Positions 51,790 to 60,958 of a DNA stretch of 64,000 bases are shown here, piece after piece. This DNA comes from SHZI01 sp963698405 (GTDB lineage: Bacteria > Pseudomonadota > Gammaproteobacteria > Steroidobacterales > GCA-2729495): NCBI GenBank assembly GCA_963698405.1, contig CAVOQT010000010.1, positions 124,001-188,000 on the forward strand, given 5' to 3'. A program made the position numbers and the translations under genes. Below the pieces are notes generated by a model. It made no database searches and was not told the DNA's origin. It was given only the letters and a program-made list of their open reading frames with translations. Positions within the stretch are counted from its first letter, which is position 1. Every line of letters begins with the position of its first letter.

Positions 51790-52831
51790 CTAGGCGCGCT
51801 CGAATTTCGGCAGCACGTGCTCGGCAACGATCTTCAGGCCCGCCATCGGTTCATCGAACAGCCGGATCGAGAGTTCGGTGAGGCCGGCCTTCTCGAACAC
51901 GCGGAAGCGTTCGATCTGCAGATCGATATCACCGAGATCGCCGGCTGATGAGCAGGCGGCGATCAGCCGGTTGACGATCGACTCGGGTACGTCTTCGATC
52001 TTGCCGCTGCGGGTCCAGAAGGCCTTGGCGAAGTTTTGCCACTTGTCGATGACCAGCTGCCGTTCCTCCGGCGTGACATAGGGCAGCATGTCGTACTGCG
52101 GTGGCAGCAGCTCGCCACGGAAGACCAGTTCGCGACGTGCCTCATACATGGACTTTTCTCGGTCAGCCTTGATATGCCAGGCCCAGAAGTTGCCGACGCG
52201 GAAATCCGCCGCCGGTGTCTTGCGTGTGGCGAGGCCCTTGCGCAGGTTTTCCATGTGATGGCCGATCTTCTCCGGCGTGACATCGCTCATCTGCGTGCCG
52301 TCGGCGATCTCGCCGGCCAGCTGCAGCATCTTCGGGCCGGTGGCACAGGTGAAGATGCCGGGGCGGGCGGCTTTGGCCCAGCCGTTCTTCAGCGGGCGGC
52401 TGAGCTGGAATACTTCGCCGGGATAGTTCATCACCAGCTTGCCGGAGGTCACCGAGCGTGACGATATCCACGGCCTCGCGCACGCTCTGCAACATGCGGT
52501 TTGCCTTCGGGTCCAGCTTCATGCCGATGGCACCCATCACTGAACCACCACCGCCGATTGCGATGATGGTGCGCCCATTGCTGATCTCGTTGAGCGTCTG
52601 GGTTGCGTTGGCGATCTTCAGCGGGTGCATCTCGTAGGGACTGACCGCGAGGACGCCGAGGCGAATCTTCTTCGTCGCCAGTGCGGCAGGTACCAGTGCG
52701 ACAAAGGCATCAGGGTTCTGGTGATAGTTGGAGTGCCAGAGGGTGCGAAAGCCGTAGTTCTCGGCTGCGACGGCCAGCTCGGCGACCTGTGCCGGGCTCA
52801 GATCCGGTTCGAGGATGATGTCTATCTGCAT
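51790..52831 (-). pseudogene. LLM-class flavin-dependent oxidoreductase, one frameshift
   Basis: About 347 residues when repaired, from the ATG at 52831 (MQIDIILEPDLSPAQVAELA). It is a tandem paralogue of the downstream LLM gene, with YEMHPLKIANATQTLNEISN, IIAIGGGGSVMGAIGMKLDP and GIFTCATGPKMLQLAGEIAD in the same order. The frame changes near 52450, where EAVDIVTL continues as TSGKLVMNYPGEVFQLS. Predicted to oxidise or cleave an organic substrate using reduced flavin. Confidence 0.8.
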
Positions 52832-52978
52832 GACGGTGTCCGACTCTTGATGGTTTAACTGGAGCGGCACAGGGTGCCCTCCCGGCTGGCATAACTCAAC
52901 CGGCAGGTGCGCCGATGTCCGGTCGACAGGCGGATTATCAAGCTGCTGTTTGGCTATACTGCGGGCGGCGCAGCGCAC

Positions 52979-53713
52979 ATGAATCTCACCCTCTATTCCT
53001 CACAAGGCTCGGGCAACTCCTACAAGGTGGAGTTGCTGCTGCGCCTGATGCGACAGCCCTATCAGGTACGGCAGGTGGATCTGCAGCGCAATGAGCAGCT
53101 GGGTGTGGAGTTTCTGGCGCGTAACCGTTTCGGACAGGTGCCGGTGCTGGTAGACGGTGACATCGTACTCACCGATTCCCACGCGATCATGCTCTATCTC
53201 GTCGGGCAGTACGGCGACCCTGTGCAGCACGACTGGGCGCCGCTCGATCCGCTGTCGCTGGCGCTGGTGATGCGCTGGCTGTCGGTGTCAGCAAATGAAA
53301 TCCAGAATGGGCTGGCGATCCCGCGGGCCGTGAAGCTGCTCAACTGGCCCTTCGATTACATGCAGGCCGTCAGGCTCGGTTACCGGACGCTGCGCATCAT
53401 GGATGACCATCTGGCCGACCGTGAATGGCTGGCGCTCGATCATGCCACGCTTGCCGATATCGCCTGCTATCCGTATATCCTGCTGGCGGGTGAGGGTGGC
53501 GTGGACACGAGTCCCTTCGGCAATGTGCTGGCCTGGTGCCGACGCATCGAAGCACTGCCGCAATTTCTGGCCGATGCCGCGTCTGCAGGGTATCCCCAAG
53601 GTGCCACTGGTCCCGGTTCCAGCACCGTAGGTAGGAGCGGCTTCAGCCGCGATTATCAGCCGGAAGAATCGCGGCTGAAGCCGCTCCTACCGCGGCGATT
53701 CATCAATCGCTGA
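52979..53713 (+). CDS. Glutathione S-transferase family protein, C-terminus uncertain
   Basis: The start is the ATG at 52979 (MNLTLYSSQGSGNSYKVELL). An N-terminal thioredoxin-like domain carries the cis-Pro glutathione-binding motif RFGQVPVLVDGDIVLTDSHA, followed by an all-helical C-terminal domain with DHATLADIACYPYILLAGE. As read, the protein runs through a REP element and ends in GRSGFSRD...RFINR, which is not GST sequence. Removing one G near 53570 gives LPQFLPMPRLQGIPKVPL and a TAG at 53628-53630, immediately before the REP. I think that is the native end. Role: glutathione conjugation or peroxide reduction. Confidence 0.8.
   Translation: MNLTLYSSQGSGNSYKVELLLRLMRQPYQVRQVDLQRNEQLGVEFLARNRFGQVPVLVDGDIVLTDSHAIMLYLVGQYGDPVQHDWAPLDPLSLALVMRWLSVSANEIQNGLAIPRAVKLLNWPFDYMQAVRLGYRTLRIMDDHLADREWLALDHATLADIACYPYILLAGEGGVDTSPFGNVLAWCRRIEALPQFLADAASAGYPQGATGPGSSTVGRSGFSRDYQPEESRLKPLLPRRFINR
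53631..53690. repeat. REP-type palindromic element pair
   Basis: Inverted copies of GTAGGAGCGGCTTCAGCCGC with a 16-base spacer between the convergent GST and solute-binding genes. The TAG within the core supplies the repaired stop codon of the minus-strand gene. Confidence 0.92.
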
Positions 53714-54708
53714 ACACAGGTCTTCAGTGCGCGGATTGCCGTCTGAGGGACAGACGATATCTTCGCGTGCCACCCACAGCGGCGTACCGGCGACGATCCA
53801 GGTGTTGACCGCCTTGAAGCCCTTGATGTTCGCAATGCCAGGCTCGACAGCGGATTGAAGATCAGGTCGGCTTTGCCTGTTTCGACGTTCTTCACGCAGC
53901 CGCTGAGGTCGTTCATGAACTTGGTCGAAACCTTGTGCTGCGTGAAGAAAGCGCGTGCCGTCTGCGTGGCCAGCGGGCCGGTGCAGATGCGCAGTCCCTC
54001 GCGTGCATACAGGTCATCGACGCTGTTGATCTCGCTGGCAAGTGCGGATTTCTCCGGGATATGCAGGTACTGGCTGATGGCGCTCATCGTGCAAGTGAAG
54101 CGCCGCGAGTTGCGCCGGCGCATGCCCTGAGTCTCACCGCCCGTCGCATTCAGCTGGCTGATGATATCGGCGCGGCCGTCCACCAGCAGTGAGGTTGAAG
54201 GCAGCGGTCCCGGTGCCATCACGACATTCTCGACCTTGATGTCCACCTTGTAGTGGTTGCGCAGCTCCACCAGCATCGCTTCAAACAGCGCATCGCTGGT
54301 CGCCGAGAAGTAGAACGAGGTGTCGTTGGGCGTATCGGTAGTCTTTTGTGTGACCTGGCGGATCACGCCCCGATCGAGAATTTCTTTCAGCAGGCCGACC
54401 GGTTTGTCGGGAAATGGCGCCACTTCGGGAGAGGGCAGGCAATCCGCGAGCGTGACCATGTAGCTGCTGGCAGCGCCCGGTTTCGAGGGCGGCATCGTCC
54501 GGTAGATTTCGCGGTCCTTGCCGCTGGCGACGACGCGAATCCAGGCGGCATCGAGCGCGTCGACCAGCTGTTGCCGGCCTTGCGCCACCTGCGGATCGAC
54601 AACCTGTTTCGTGCTGGCAGCCGGTGCGCTGGCCGTGTGTGTGCTGCAGGCGGTCATTGCGACCAGGCTGAGCAGAATCAGTGCGGTGATGCCTTGCTTG
54701 CGATACAT
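53687..54708 (-). pseudogene. Solute-binding-like lipoprotein, one frameshift
   Basis: About 340 residues when repaired. A signal peptide ends in the lipobox MTAC near residue 21. The periplasmic binding-protein type 2 fold (SBP_bac_3) is suggested by AAWIRVVASGKDREIYRTMP, the domain-closure segment PVGLLKEILDRGVIRQV and ALASEINSVDDLYAREGLRI with the later KADLIFNPLSSL. Several Cys residues occur. The frame breaks near 53850-53870; the repaired end reads EPGIANIKGFKAVNTWIVAG through DLCSAIDESPR to a TAG that lies in the REP element. A transporter-linked or signalling role is possible; no permease gene is adjacent. Confidence 0.72.
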
Positions 54709-54770
54709 GCTGCTTGCTCCGTGGTGCTGGTGCCGGAGCGTTTATGGCTCCGGCACCAGTCAGTTATCGG

Positions 54771-55649
54771 CTAAACGGCAGGCGCCGGCTTTTGCTTGCG
54801 TGCGTAGTGCTCCAGGCTGGAGTGGCTCGGGCCGTAGTCTTCAGTCGGCGCGCTCAGCATGTGCGGGCAGTTCTTTTCTGCGTATTCGTACACGTGCTTC
54901 GGCAGCTTGTCGGCAGAGTCGAAGCCGACCATGGTCGAGGCGTACATGCAATGGCCAGGCGTCTGGCCCATCAGCATGAACGGCAGCCACGGGGAGACGC
55001 GGTGCCAGGTGCCGTGATACGGGACAGCACTGAGTTTCGGGTTTTCCAGGTCCTTGATCGAGACGAAGTAACGCATCATCTCCGATACCTGTGCCTTTGG
55101 ACCGGCGGACTCGCGCGGCCACTTGTCAGGCTGCAGCGGATTCGGATAGTTGAGGTGCATGTCAGTGGACAGCACCAGCGTCTCGTCGTTGAGCTTCTGC
55201 CACGGGAAAATCAGCGGGATCTTTGGCAGCTTGCTGCGATCGCCGGGAAAATCCTCCGGTGCAAGGATCAGCGTGTCGCTGATCGTATAGTTGAAGGGAT
55301 CGTTGATGGCATGTACGACCTTGACGGTTTCGTTGGTGTACGGGTTCTTGTACTCGTCGATGATGTCGCCGGGCTGACTGAGCCGGTTGAGGTTGGTATA
55401 GAAGATCACTTCCTTGTTCAGCCGGCGGATGTTGCCGTCGGGCAGCGGCACCAGGCGCGTGGCCAGAAAGGTCTGGAAACCGAGCAGTGGCTTGAGTGCC
55501 TCACCGGGCTTTACGCCAAGGATCACGCCGCTGCAGTGACTGAAGCGCTGTTTTTCCGAGTCCAGGTCGCCCTGAATGCGGGCCCAGCTGTCCCGGTTCC
55601 ACCGGGGGTTCATGAAATCGATTTTTGTCTCAAACGGAATGACGGCCAT
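54771..55649 (-). CDS. DUF1838-family protein
   Basis: 292 residues from the ATG at 55649 (AGGAG upstream). The family pattern is visible: NKEVIFYTNLNRLSQPGDII, then NPYTNETVKVVHAINDPFNY, where a cofactor-like or substrate group is thought to bind, and later FVSIKDLENPKLSAVPYHGT. No signal peptide. Function of DUF1838 is unknown; members are frequent in aromatic- and steroid-degrading bacteria, a context also suggested by nearby LLM, GST and oxidoreductase genes. Confidence 0.8.
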   Translation of the reverse strand: MAVIPFETKIDFMNPRWNRDSWARIQGDLDSEKQRFSHCSGVILGVKPGEALKPLLGFQTFLATRLVPLPDGNIRRLNKEVIFYTNLNRLSQPGDIIDEYKNPYTNETVKVVHAINDPFNYTISDTLILAPEDFPGDRSKLPKIPLIFPWQKLNDETLVLSTDMHLNYPNPLQPDKWPRESAGPKAQVSEMMRYFVSIKDLENPKLSAVPYHGTWHRVSPWLPFMLMGQTPGHCMYASTMVGFDSADKLPKHVYEYAEKNCPHMLSAPTEDYGPSHSSLEHYARKQKPAPAV

Positions 55650-55834
55650 GGTCTGGGCTCCTCGGGGAAAATGAACCGGGATGGTGTGCTGCGGAGCTGC
55701 TTTTATATGCTCTGGCCCCGCTGGCAGGCTTCCTAGTCTAACGGAACATGCCAATGCAGGACTGCATCGACCAGCGGCAATTCACCGGTCGTGACCGGTG
55801 TGCGGGCGATAGGCCGGGTTAAGATCCATATCCC

Positions 55835-56863
55835 ATGCAGAAAGAAAATCACCAGGTCGTACTTGCCAGACCGTTATCCGGCGTCCCGCTTGCCGATGAT
55901 TTCCGTGTTCAGAAAGTACAGATTCCCGAGCCCGGCCCCGGCGAATTGTTGATCCGGCACATCTACCTCTCGCTGGATCCCTATCAACGCTCGGCGATCG
56001 CCGGTCGTCACCTGGGCAGCCGGCAACCGCTGGGTGCCGGAGCCATGCCGATGGCTGAGACCGTGGGCCAGGTGCTGCGTTCGCGGCATCCGGCTTATCG
56101 CGAAGGCGACTACGTGCGACATTTCGGTGGCTGGCAGGAGTACGCGCTGTCCTCCGGTGAGCAGACCGAAGTGCTGAAGCGTGAGCGTGCACCCCTGTCG
56201 GCCTGGCTCGGCGTACTCGGCATGCCTGGTCTCACAGCTTGGGCGAGCATGATGGAGCTTGCCGATGTTCAGCCGGGGCAGGTGGTGCTGGTTTCGGCCG
56301 CACTCGGGCCGGTGGGTTCGATGGTCGGGCAGCTCGCGATGCAGCGCGGAGCGATTGCGGTCGGTATCGCCGGCTCGGATGAAAAGTGCGCGTTCGTGAC
56401 CCGTGAGCTGGGTTTCAGTAACTGCGTCAATTACCGGCATGTGGATTTCAAGGCGATGCTGGCTGCAGCACTGCCCGATGGCGCCGACATCTATCACGAC
56501 AATGTGGGCGGCCAGATGCTGGCCGACGCTTTCACGGTGCTGAAGAATTACGGCACGGTGATCCTTTGCGGCCTGATGGAACGTTACAACGATCCAGCCA
56601 GTTCAAAGCCACTGGATCTCGCACTGCCGATCATCAAGCGTGCGGTGATGAAAGGCCTGGTGGTCACCGATTTCGAGGACCGGCGTGCAGAGTTTGTGGA
56701 TTTTGTCGCGCCGCTGATCGCTGCAGGCGGGATTTGCTACCGTGAAGATCGGGCCACCGGCATCGCAGCGACCGGAGCGCACTTTGCACGACTCATGCGC
56801 GGTGAGAATCTCGGCAAATCCATCGTGGTGCTGGGTGATGAGAGCGCGCTGAACCGGGACTGA
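55835..56863 (+). CDS. NADP-dependent zinc-free MDR oxidoreductase
   Basis: 342 residues. Medium-chain reductase of the leukotriene B4 dehydrogenase/CurA type, lacking zinc ligands. Landmarks: VLARPLSGVPLADDFRVQKV, IYLSLDPYQRSAIAGR, LGVLGMPGLTAWASMMELAD, nucleotide-binding VLVSAALGPVGSMVGQLAMQ, and DIYHDNVGGQMLADAFTVLK. It should reduce carbon-carbon double bonds of alpha,beta-unsaturated ketones or aldehydes with NADPH. It is divergent from the DUF1838 gene, with 185 bases between starts. Confidence 0.9.
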   Translation: MQKENHQVVLARPLSGVPLADDFRVQKVQIPEPGPGELLIRHIYLSLDPYQRSAIAGRHLGSRQPLGAGAMPMAETVGQVLRSRHPAYREGDYVRHFGGWQEYALSSGEQTEVLKRERAPLSAWLGVLGMPGLTAWASMMELADVQPGQVVLVSAALGPVGSMVGQLAMQRGAIAVGIAGSDEKCAFVTRELGFSNCVNYRHVDFKAMLAAALPDGADIYHDNVGGQMLADAFTVLKNYGTVILCGLMERYNDPASSKPLDLALPIIKRAVMKGLVVTDFEDRRAEFVDFVAPLIAAGGICYREDRATGIAATGAHFARLMRGENLGKSIVVLGDESALNRD

Positions 56864-56878
56864 TTCAACCCAAAGAAA

Positions 56879-56906
56879 ACGGGGCGGTGCATCAGCACCG
56901 CCCCGT
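56879..56906 (-). terminator. Rho-independent terminator of the pilin-type operon
   Basis: Stem ACGGGGCGGTGC / GCACCGCCCCGT with loop ATCA. On the minus strand it is followed by a T-rich run (GTTTTCTTTGG). It lies between the convergent oxidoreductase and prepilin genes. Confidence 0.87.
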
Positions 56907-56939
56907 GCCGGAATTCGCGCATCCGGGAGTACCGCTGGC

Positions 56940-57548
56940 CTAGAAGCTGTAGGCCAGATTGTAGTTGGTGCTGAGGGTATAGGTGGTTGCCGTGGCGTTG
57001 CCCTGTATCGAGCCGGTGCTCGGGTTGCCATCGTCGCCGCGGGCTTCGAGTATCTGCACGACGTTGCCGGCCAGCGTGCCGAACACGATCACGTGTCCGC
57101 TCAGGTTGTACAGGTTCTGTTCAAAACCGATCAGCCCGCCAAAGGCATGCGCCGGTTGCTGATAAGCGGCAGTCGTGGCGTCTACCGGACCCTTGAGAAA
57201 GCCGGCGCCGCGCAGGTGTTTCCAGATCAGGCGCGATTCGTTGGTATTGTTCGTACTGTTCCAGTTACCCGCGATGATGCCGTTGCCATTGCCGTTGTCC
57301 GCCGCACCCCAGGTGCCCGGAAAGCGGGTTGAGGCAGACGGGTCATCGCCCGGCAGTACGCCGTAGCGGTCCTGATAGGCGAGGATTGCGGCGGTGATGC
57401 CCTTGTAGTCGTTTTCGACCTTGCTCACCTTGGCGTTGGTGATCATCTCCTGGCCTTTCAGCACGCCGCCGATCAGCAGGCCGATGATGACGAGAACGAT
57501 TGCGATCTCCACCAGTGTGAAGCCCTGCTCACGGGACTGCCTGACCAT
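56940..57548 (-). CDS. Type IV prepilin-like protein (203 aa)
   Basis: The ATG at 57548 is supported by AGGAG. The prepilin peptidase site and helix are clear: REQGFTLVEIAIVLVIIGLL with the conserved Glu at +5, then GGVLKGQEMITNAKVSKVEN. The C-terminal 150 residues are Asn/Gly/Thr-rich, as in MSHA or minor pilins, without a Cys pair. It is the last gene of the minus-strand pilus operon, before the terminator. Confidence 0.9.
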   Translation of the reverse strand: MVRQSREQGFTLVEIAIVLVIIGLLIGGVLKGQEMITNAKVSKVENDYKGITAAILAYQDRYGVLPGDDPSASTRFPGTWGAADNGNGNGIIAGNWNSTNNTNESRLIWKHLRGAGFLKGPVDATTAAYQQPAHAFGGLIGFEQNLYNLSGHVIVFGTLAGNVVQILEARGDDGNPSTGSIQGNATATTYTLSTNYNLAYSF

Positions 57549-57677
57549 TGCTGACTCCTGCGTATGCAACGAAGCTTGTGGCTCCGGGGTTGTTTCATCA
57601 AATCTGCGGCGATTGTGCGTGAGCGCAGTCGGGGTGTTCTGTCAAACGGGTCACAGTTTCACTTAATTTCCGTGTGC

Positions 57678-58475
57678 TCACGGCAGACGGCCGGCGCTGA
57701 CCAGCTGGCCGTAGAGCGTGCTCGGTGCGATCCACGTCACAAGATCGTCGAAGCTGCTGCCGGTCGCGGTGCTGATGCTGCGGCTGACGAATACCTCGTC
57801 GTTGGCGACCGGGTAGTTGCGACCGGATGGACCGCCGCCGAGGGTGGCGCCGACATTTTCCAGTTCATCAGCCGAAGTCAGCGTGGCGAAGTCCTTGCCG
57901 AGCGACAGCATGATGGCTGGTGCATTGGCCGTTATGGTTGTCGTGCTGCTGGCGCAGGCGGTGGTCGATGAGCCGGCTGCAGTGCTGCAGATATCCAGGC
58001 TGGGTGCGAGATTTGCCAGCGTCACGTTGCGCATCTCGCCGGGACGGACGAAGTCCCAGTTGCCGTCGCCGTCGGCATCGCTGTTGCTGACCGAGTAGCG
58101 GATCGGATTGCCCCAGGCATCGAGCAGCAACTGGTCTGTGTTGCGTGATCCGGGCAGACCGAGGGTCGCGGCCGGTACGAAACCATGCTGACGTGTGCAG
58201 CCGGTCGCCGTGGTGGATGCCTGCCCGCTGCTGGCTGGTGTCGCCGGGCAGGGCAGGGCGTCATGCGCGAGTGCATAACCCACCAGTGCCAGGCTGATCT
58301 GCTCGAGCTGCTGCTTTGTCGTTTCGATGCGCTGCTGATCCATGCGTGAACCGAGCGGCATGATCAGTCCGCCGAGCAGCAAGCCGACGATCAGCAACAC
58401 GATGGCCAGTTCGAGCAGACTGAAACCGCGCTGGCGGATCGGTGCAGCGGATCGGGTGTCTGTGTGGTTCAGCAT
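57678..58475 (-). CDS. Type IV prepilin-like protein (265 aa)
   Basis: N-terminal class III signal RQRGFSLLELAIVLLIVGLL with Glu at +5, followed by a long helix and a large globular domain with a plausible Cys pair (LPCPATPASS and TGCTRQHGF). ALVGYALAHDALPCPATPAS is common in large pseudopilins of GspG/GspH or MSHA-type minor pilins. Its start overlaps the stop of the PilX-like gene by seven bases. Probable tip or minor pilin. Confidence 0.87.
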   Translation of the reverse strand: MLNHTDTRSAAPIRQRGFSLLELAIVLLIVGLLLGGLIMPLGSRMDQQRIETTKQQLEQISLALVGYALAHDALPCPATPASSGQASTTATGCTRQHGFVPAATLGLPGSRNTDQLLLDAWGNPIRYSVSNSDADGDGNWDFVRPGEMRNVTLANLAPSLDICSTAAGSSTTACASSTTTITANAPAIMLSLGKDFATLTSADELENVGATLGGGPSGRNYPVANDEVFVSRSISTATGSSFDDLVTWIAPSTLYGQLVSAGRLP

Positions 58476-59900
58476 GCGGTGACACTCAGGCTGGCGTCGA
58501 TACAGAACAGGATGTCATTGAAGTTGCTGCTGGCAGCGCCTGACTGATAATTGCCGTTGCCGGCCACATTCGGGTGATTGCTGGCGTTGCGGCCTTCCAG
58601 GTAGTTGCTGATATCGCTGCGCGTATCGGTGTTCATCGGCGGCTCATCGCGAATCTGGTTGAGCGATGTCAGCCGACGGCTGGAAAATATCAGGACTGCG
58701 GCATAAGCGCCGCTACCGTTGACGCTCAGGCAAGTGGTACAGCTGGTGACCGGCGTGGCGTCCGGGCGGAAGTCCAGCGCTACGGCGTAGAACAGCTGGT
58801 CTTTCCAGTGCTGCCAGAGTGTGGCCATGGTCGGTGTCCATTCCGGAACGGTGGCAGCGTTGCAGGCGCTCAGTACGCCAGCCGAAGTATTGCCGGTCTG
58901 GCTGTTCGAATCGTTGACGACGTTGGCAACCCGGCCGCTCAGTTCACCGACCGGCGTATCGTTGTACTGCGCTGCGGTCCGGTACTCGACCAGATCCACC
59001 GGTGCCGGCCACGGCAGTCGCGGGTCGGTTGCGCCGCCCGGATTGCGCTTGCCGTAGTCGGCAACGCATTTGGCCACCGCCTGGGTCAGTGCCGTGAGTT
59101 GTGCCGTGACATCGGCGCGACGCATCAGCTGGTCTTCGATTTCGCTGCGTGTGATGAAGATCAGCTGATCGTTGACGGTGGTGCTGCCCGGATCGGCGGT
59201 GATGAAGTCGTCGATGGCATCCACAACTGCGCTGAGATTGCTGTTGTTGATGCCCGAGGCGACATCGTTGTCCAGATAGCTGGTTGCGGTGAAATTGCCG
59301 CCGCACTGCTCGACACCACTTGCAGCCGTAGCGCGCGTCTGTCCGGCAATCGGCGGCCCCGGTGCGATGATCACCGCGACCGGCCGCTCGGCTGCCGTAG
59401 CGCCGGCGATCAGCGTGCTGCCGTCGGCGGCGAGCACGCGAAACTGGCCGCTCGAGTCAGTATTCAGCAGTTGTGGTTCATTGGCTGCCGGCAGCTTTCC
59501 AGCTGCCAGACACTGCATACCAGAGACATTCGCCGCCCTTGCTGCGGCCGGGATCAAGGCCGATGGTGCGCCAGGGAAAGCGGCCCAGCATGCTGCGATA
59601 ACGCGCACCGCAATTCGTTTCGTGGGCTTCACCTTCGATAGTGCTGCCGGTGGCGTTGATGTCCGGACAGGGTAGAAAACCGAACTTGCCAGGATGGGTT
59701 GCATCCCGGGTGACGATGTAGCCGAGCAGGGCTTCTTTCGCATCGGCGAGGGCAGTTGCATTGGCTTGCACACGCGAGGCCGAGGCCAGTTGACCGTTCA
59801 CGTTGCGCGAGAACAGTACGACACCGCCCAGTACGAGCAGCAGCAGCATGATCAGCAGGGCTGCGCCCTGTTGCCGGTGCTGCGCAGAAATGGCGGTCAT
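58469..59900 (-). pseudogene. PilX/GspK-like minor pilin assembly protein, one frameshift
   Basis: About 476 residues when repaired. N-terminus with the GspK/PilX-like pattern RQQGAALLIMLLLLVLGGVV, lacking the usual Glu at +5, and the conserved phrases DAKEALLGYIVTRDATHPGK and GFLPCPDINATG. The long C-terminal domain is Cys- and Asn-rich (CTTCLSVNGSGAYAAVLIFS; DILFCIDASLSVTAC). The frame breaks near 59505 (KAAG continues as KLPAANEPQLLNTD). Expected to sit at a pilus or pseudopilus tip. A 7-base overlap couples it to the prepilin gene. Confidence 0.78.
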
Positions 59901-59918
59901 GTCGCGCACCGGCCTGTG

Positions 59919-60335
59919 TCAGGGTGTCCAGCTCTGGCCGGGCTTGAGCTTGATGCTGCGACCAGCATCCGGGTCCACCAGGGTCACGGTGTTCTGACTG
60001 TCGGGTCCGCGACGGACCTGTACAGGCGTGGTACCGCTGCCGGCGCGCTGCCCGTTGATCCAGACCACATCAGGTCCGGCACTGCGTTTCAGTACGCCGT
60101 TCAGTACCACACGACTATTGTTCGGTGCGTGGACCACGGCATCCGGATTGTTCGGATCGCCTGGTGTGCTGCGGCCGGCATCCAGTGCGCGCCGTTCTTC
60201 CGGGCTCATGAACAGGCGGCCGACTGCAGTTGAGGTTGGCTGATCGAGGGCTGTCGCCGGCTGGCTACCGGCCAGTGTGCAGATCATCAGGGTGATCGTG
60301 TACAGGGCCGGGGCGTATCCGTTGTTCATCATCAC
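59919..60335 (-). CDS. MshK-like periplasmic assembly protein
   Basis: 138 residues. A hydrophobic signal (YTITLMICTLAGSQPATALD) is followed by a linker with SPEERRALDAGRS and a small beta domain: RVVLNGVLKRSAGPDVVWIN, GQRAGSGTTPVQVRRGPDSQ, VTLVDPDAGRSIKLKPGQSW. The VLNGVVxRS...WINGQ pattern and position (after the PilO-like gene) fit MshK of MSHA pilus loci; similarity to PilP is an alternative. Overlaps the PilO-like gene by four bases. Confidence 0.7.
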   Translation of the reverse strand: MMMNNGYAPALYTITLMICTLAGSQPATALDQPTSTAVGRLFMSPEERRALDAGRSTPGDPNNPDAVVHAPNNSRVVLNGVLKRSAGPDVVWINGQRAGSGTTPVQVRRGPDSQNTVTLVDPDAGRSIKLKPGQSWTP

Positions 60336-60958
60336 TCTCCGTGCTGCAGCGCTGCGACGCTGCTGCCCGCCGGGATGGAAAACCAGGCCAGTTCGCAGCT
60401 GCCGGTGAGATTGGCCTGATCGCTTTCCGGCGGGGTGTTGCGTACCAGCCGCTCCAGGTTGCAGGAACGGACATGGAACAGGCCAGGTGACTCGGCAAGT
60501 TTGTCCAGCAGTCTCAGCAGATCTATTTCATGCACCAGCCCCACCTGTACCTCCATCGGACTGCTGAGCACCGGAGCGCTGATGCCGGCCATGAGATACG
60601 GTGCTGTAAACACGTCTTGCGGTCCCGTTGAATAACGCAGGTAGGGCAGGCCAAGGCTTGCTGTGCTGCTGCGGACTGCCTGTACCCACTGCAGACGCTG
60701 GTCGGGACCAACGATGCCGCTGTTCGTGAGCTGGCGGTAGGTTGCCGAGAATTGTTCGCGTGCCTCGCGTCGGCTGATCAGTTCCTTGCGTTCGTGTTCG
60801 ATGTTCGCCAGTTCCTGCCGTTCTGCTTCCAGCGCATTGTCGAGACGCGTGCGGTACATGGTGGTGGTGCCCCACAGTGCCGAACCGAACAGCAGGCAGA
60901 GTCCTGGCAGCAGCATGCCATGGCGCAGAAATTCCCAGTCCGGGTCAGGCCTGGTCAT
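60332..60958 (-). CDS. PilO/MshJ-like assembly protein
   Basis: 208 residues. One membrane helix (LLPGLCLLFGSALWGTTTMY), a coiled coil (LDNALEAERQELANIEHERK) and a small alpha/beta domain (MEVQVGLVHEIDLLRLLDKL, LFHVRSCNLERLVRN). This layout matches inner-membrane alignment proteins PilO, GspM and MshJ. It overlaps the PilM/N-like gene upstream by 14 bases and the MshK-like gene downstream. Confidence 0.8.
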   Translation of the reverse strand: MTRPDPDWEFLRHGMLLPGLCLLFGSALWGTTTMYRTRLDNALEAERQELANIEHERKELISRREAREQFSATYRQLTNSGIVGPDQRLQWVQAVRSSTASLGLPYLRYSTGPQDVFTAPYLMAGISAPVLSSPMEVQVGLVHEIDLLRLLDKLAESPGLFHVRSCNLERLVRNTPPESDQANLTGSCELAWFSIPAGSSVAALQHGE

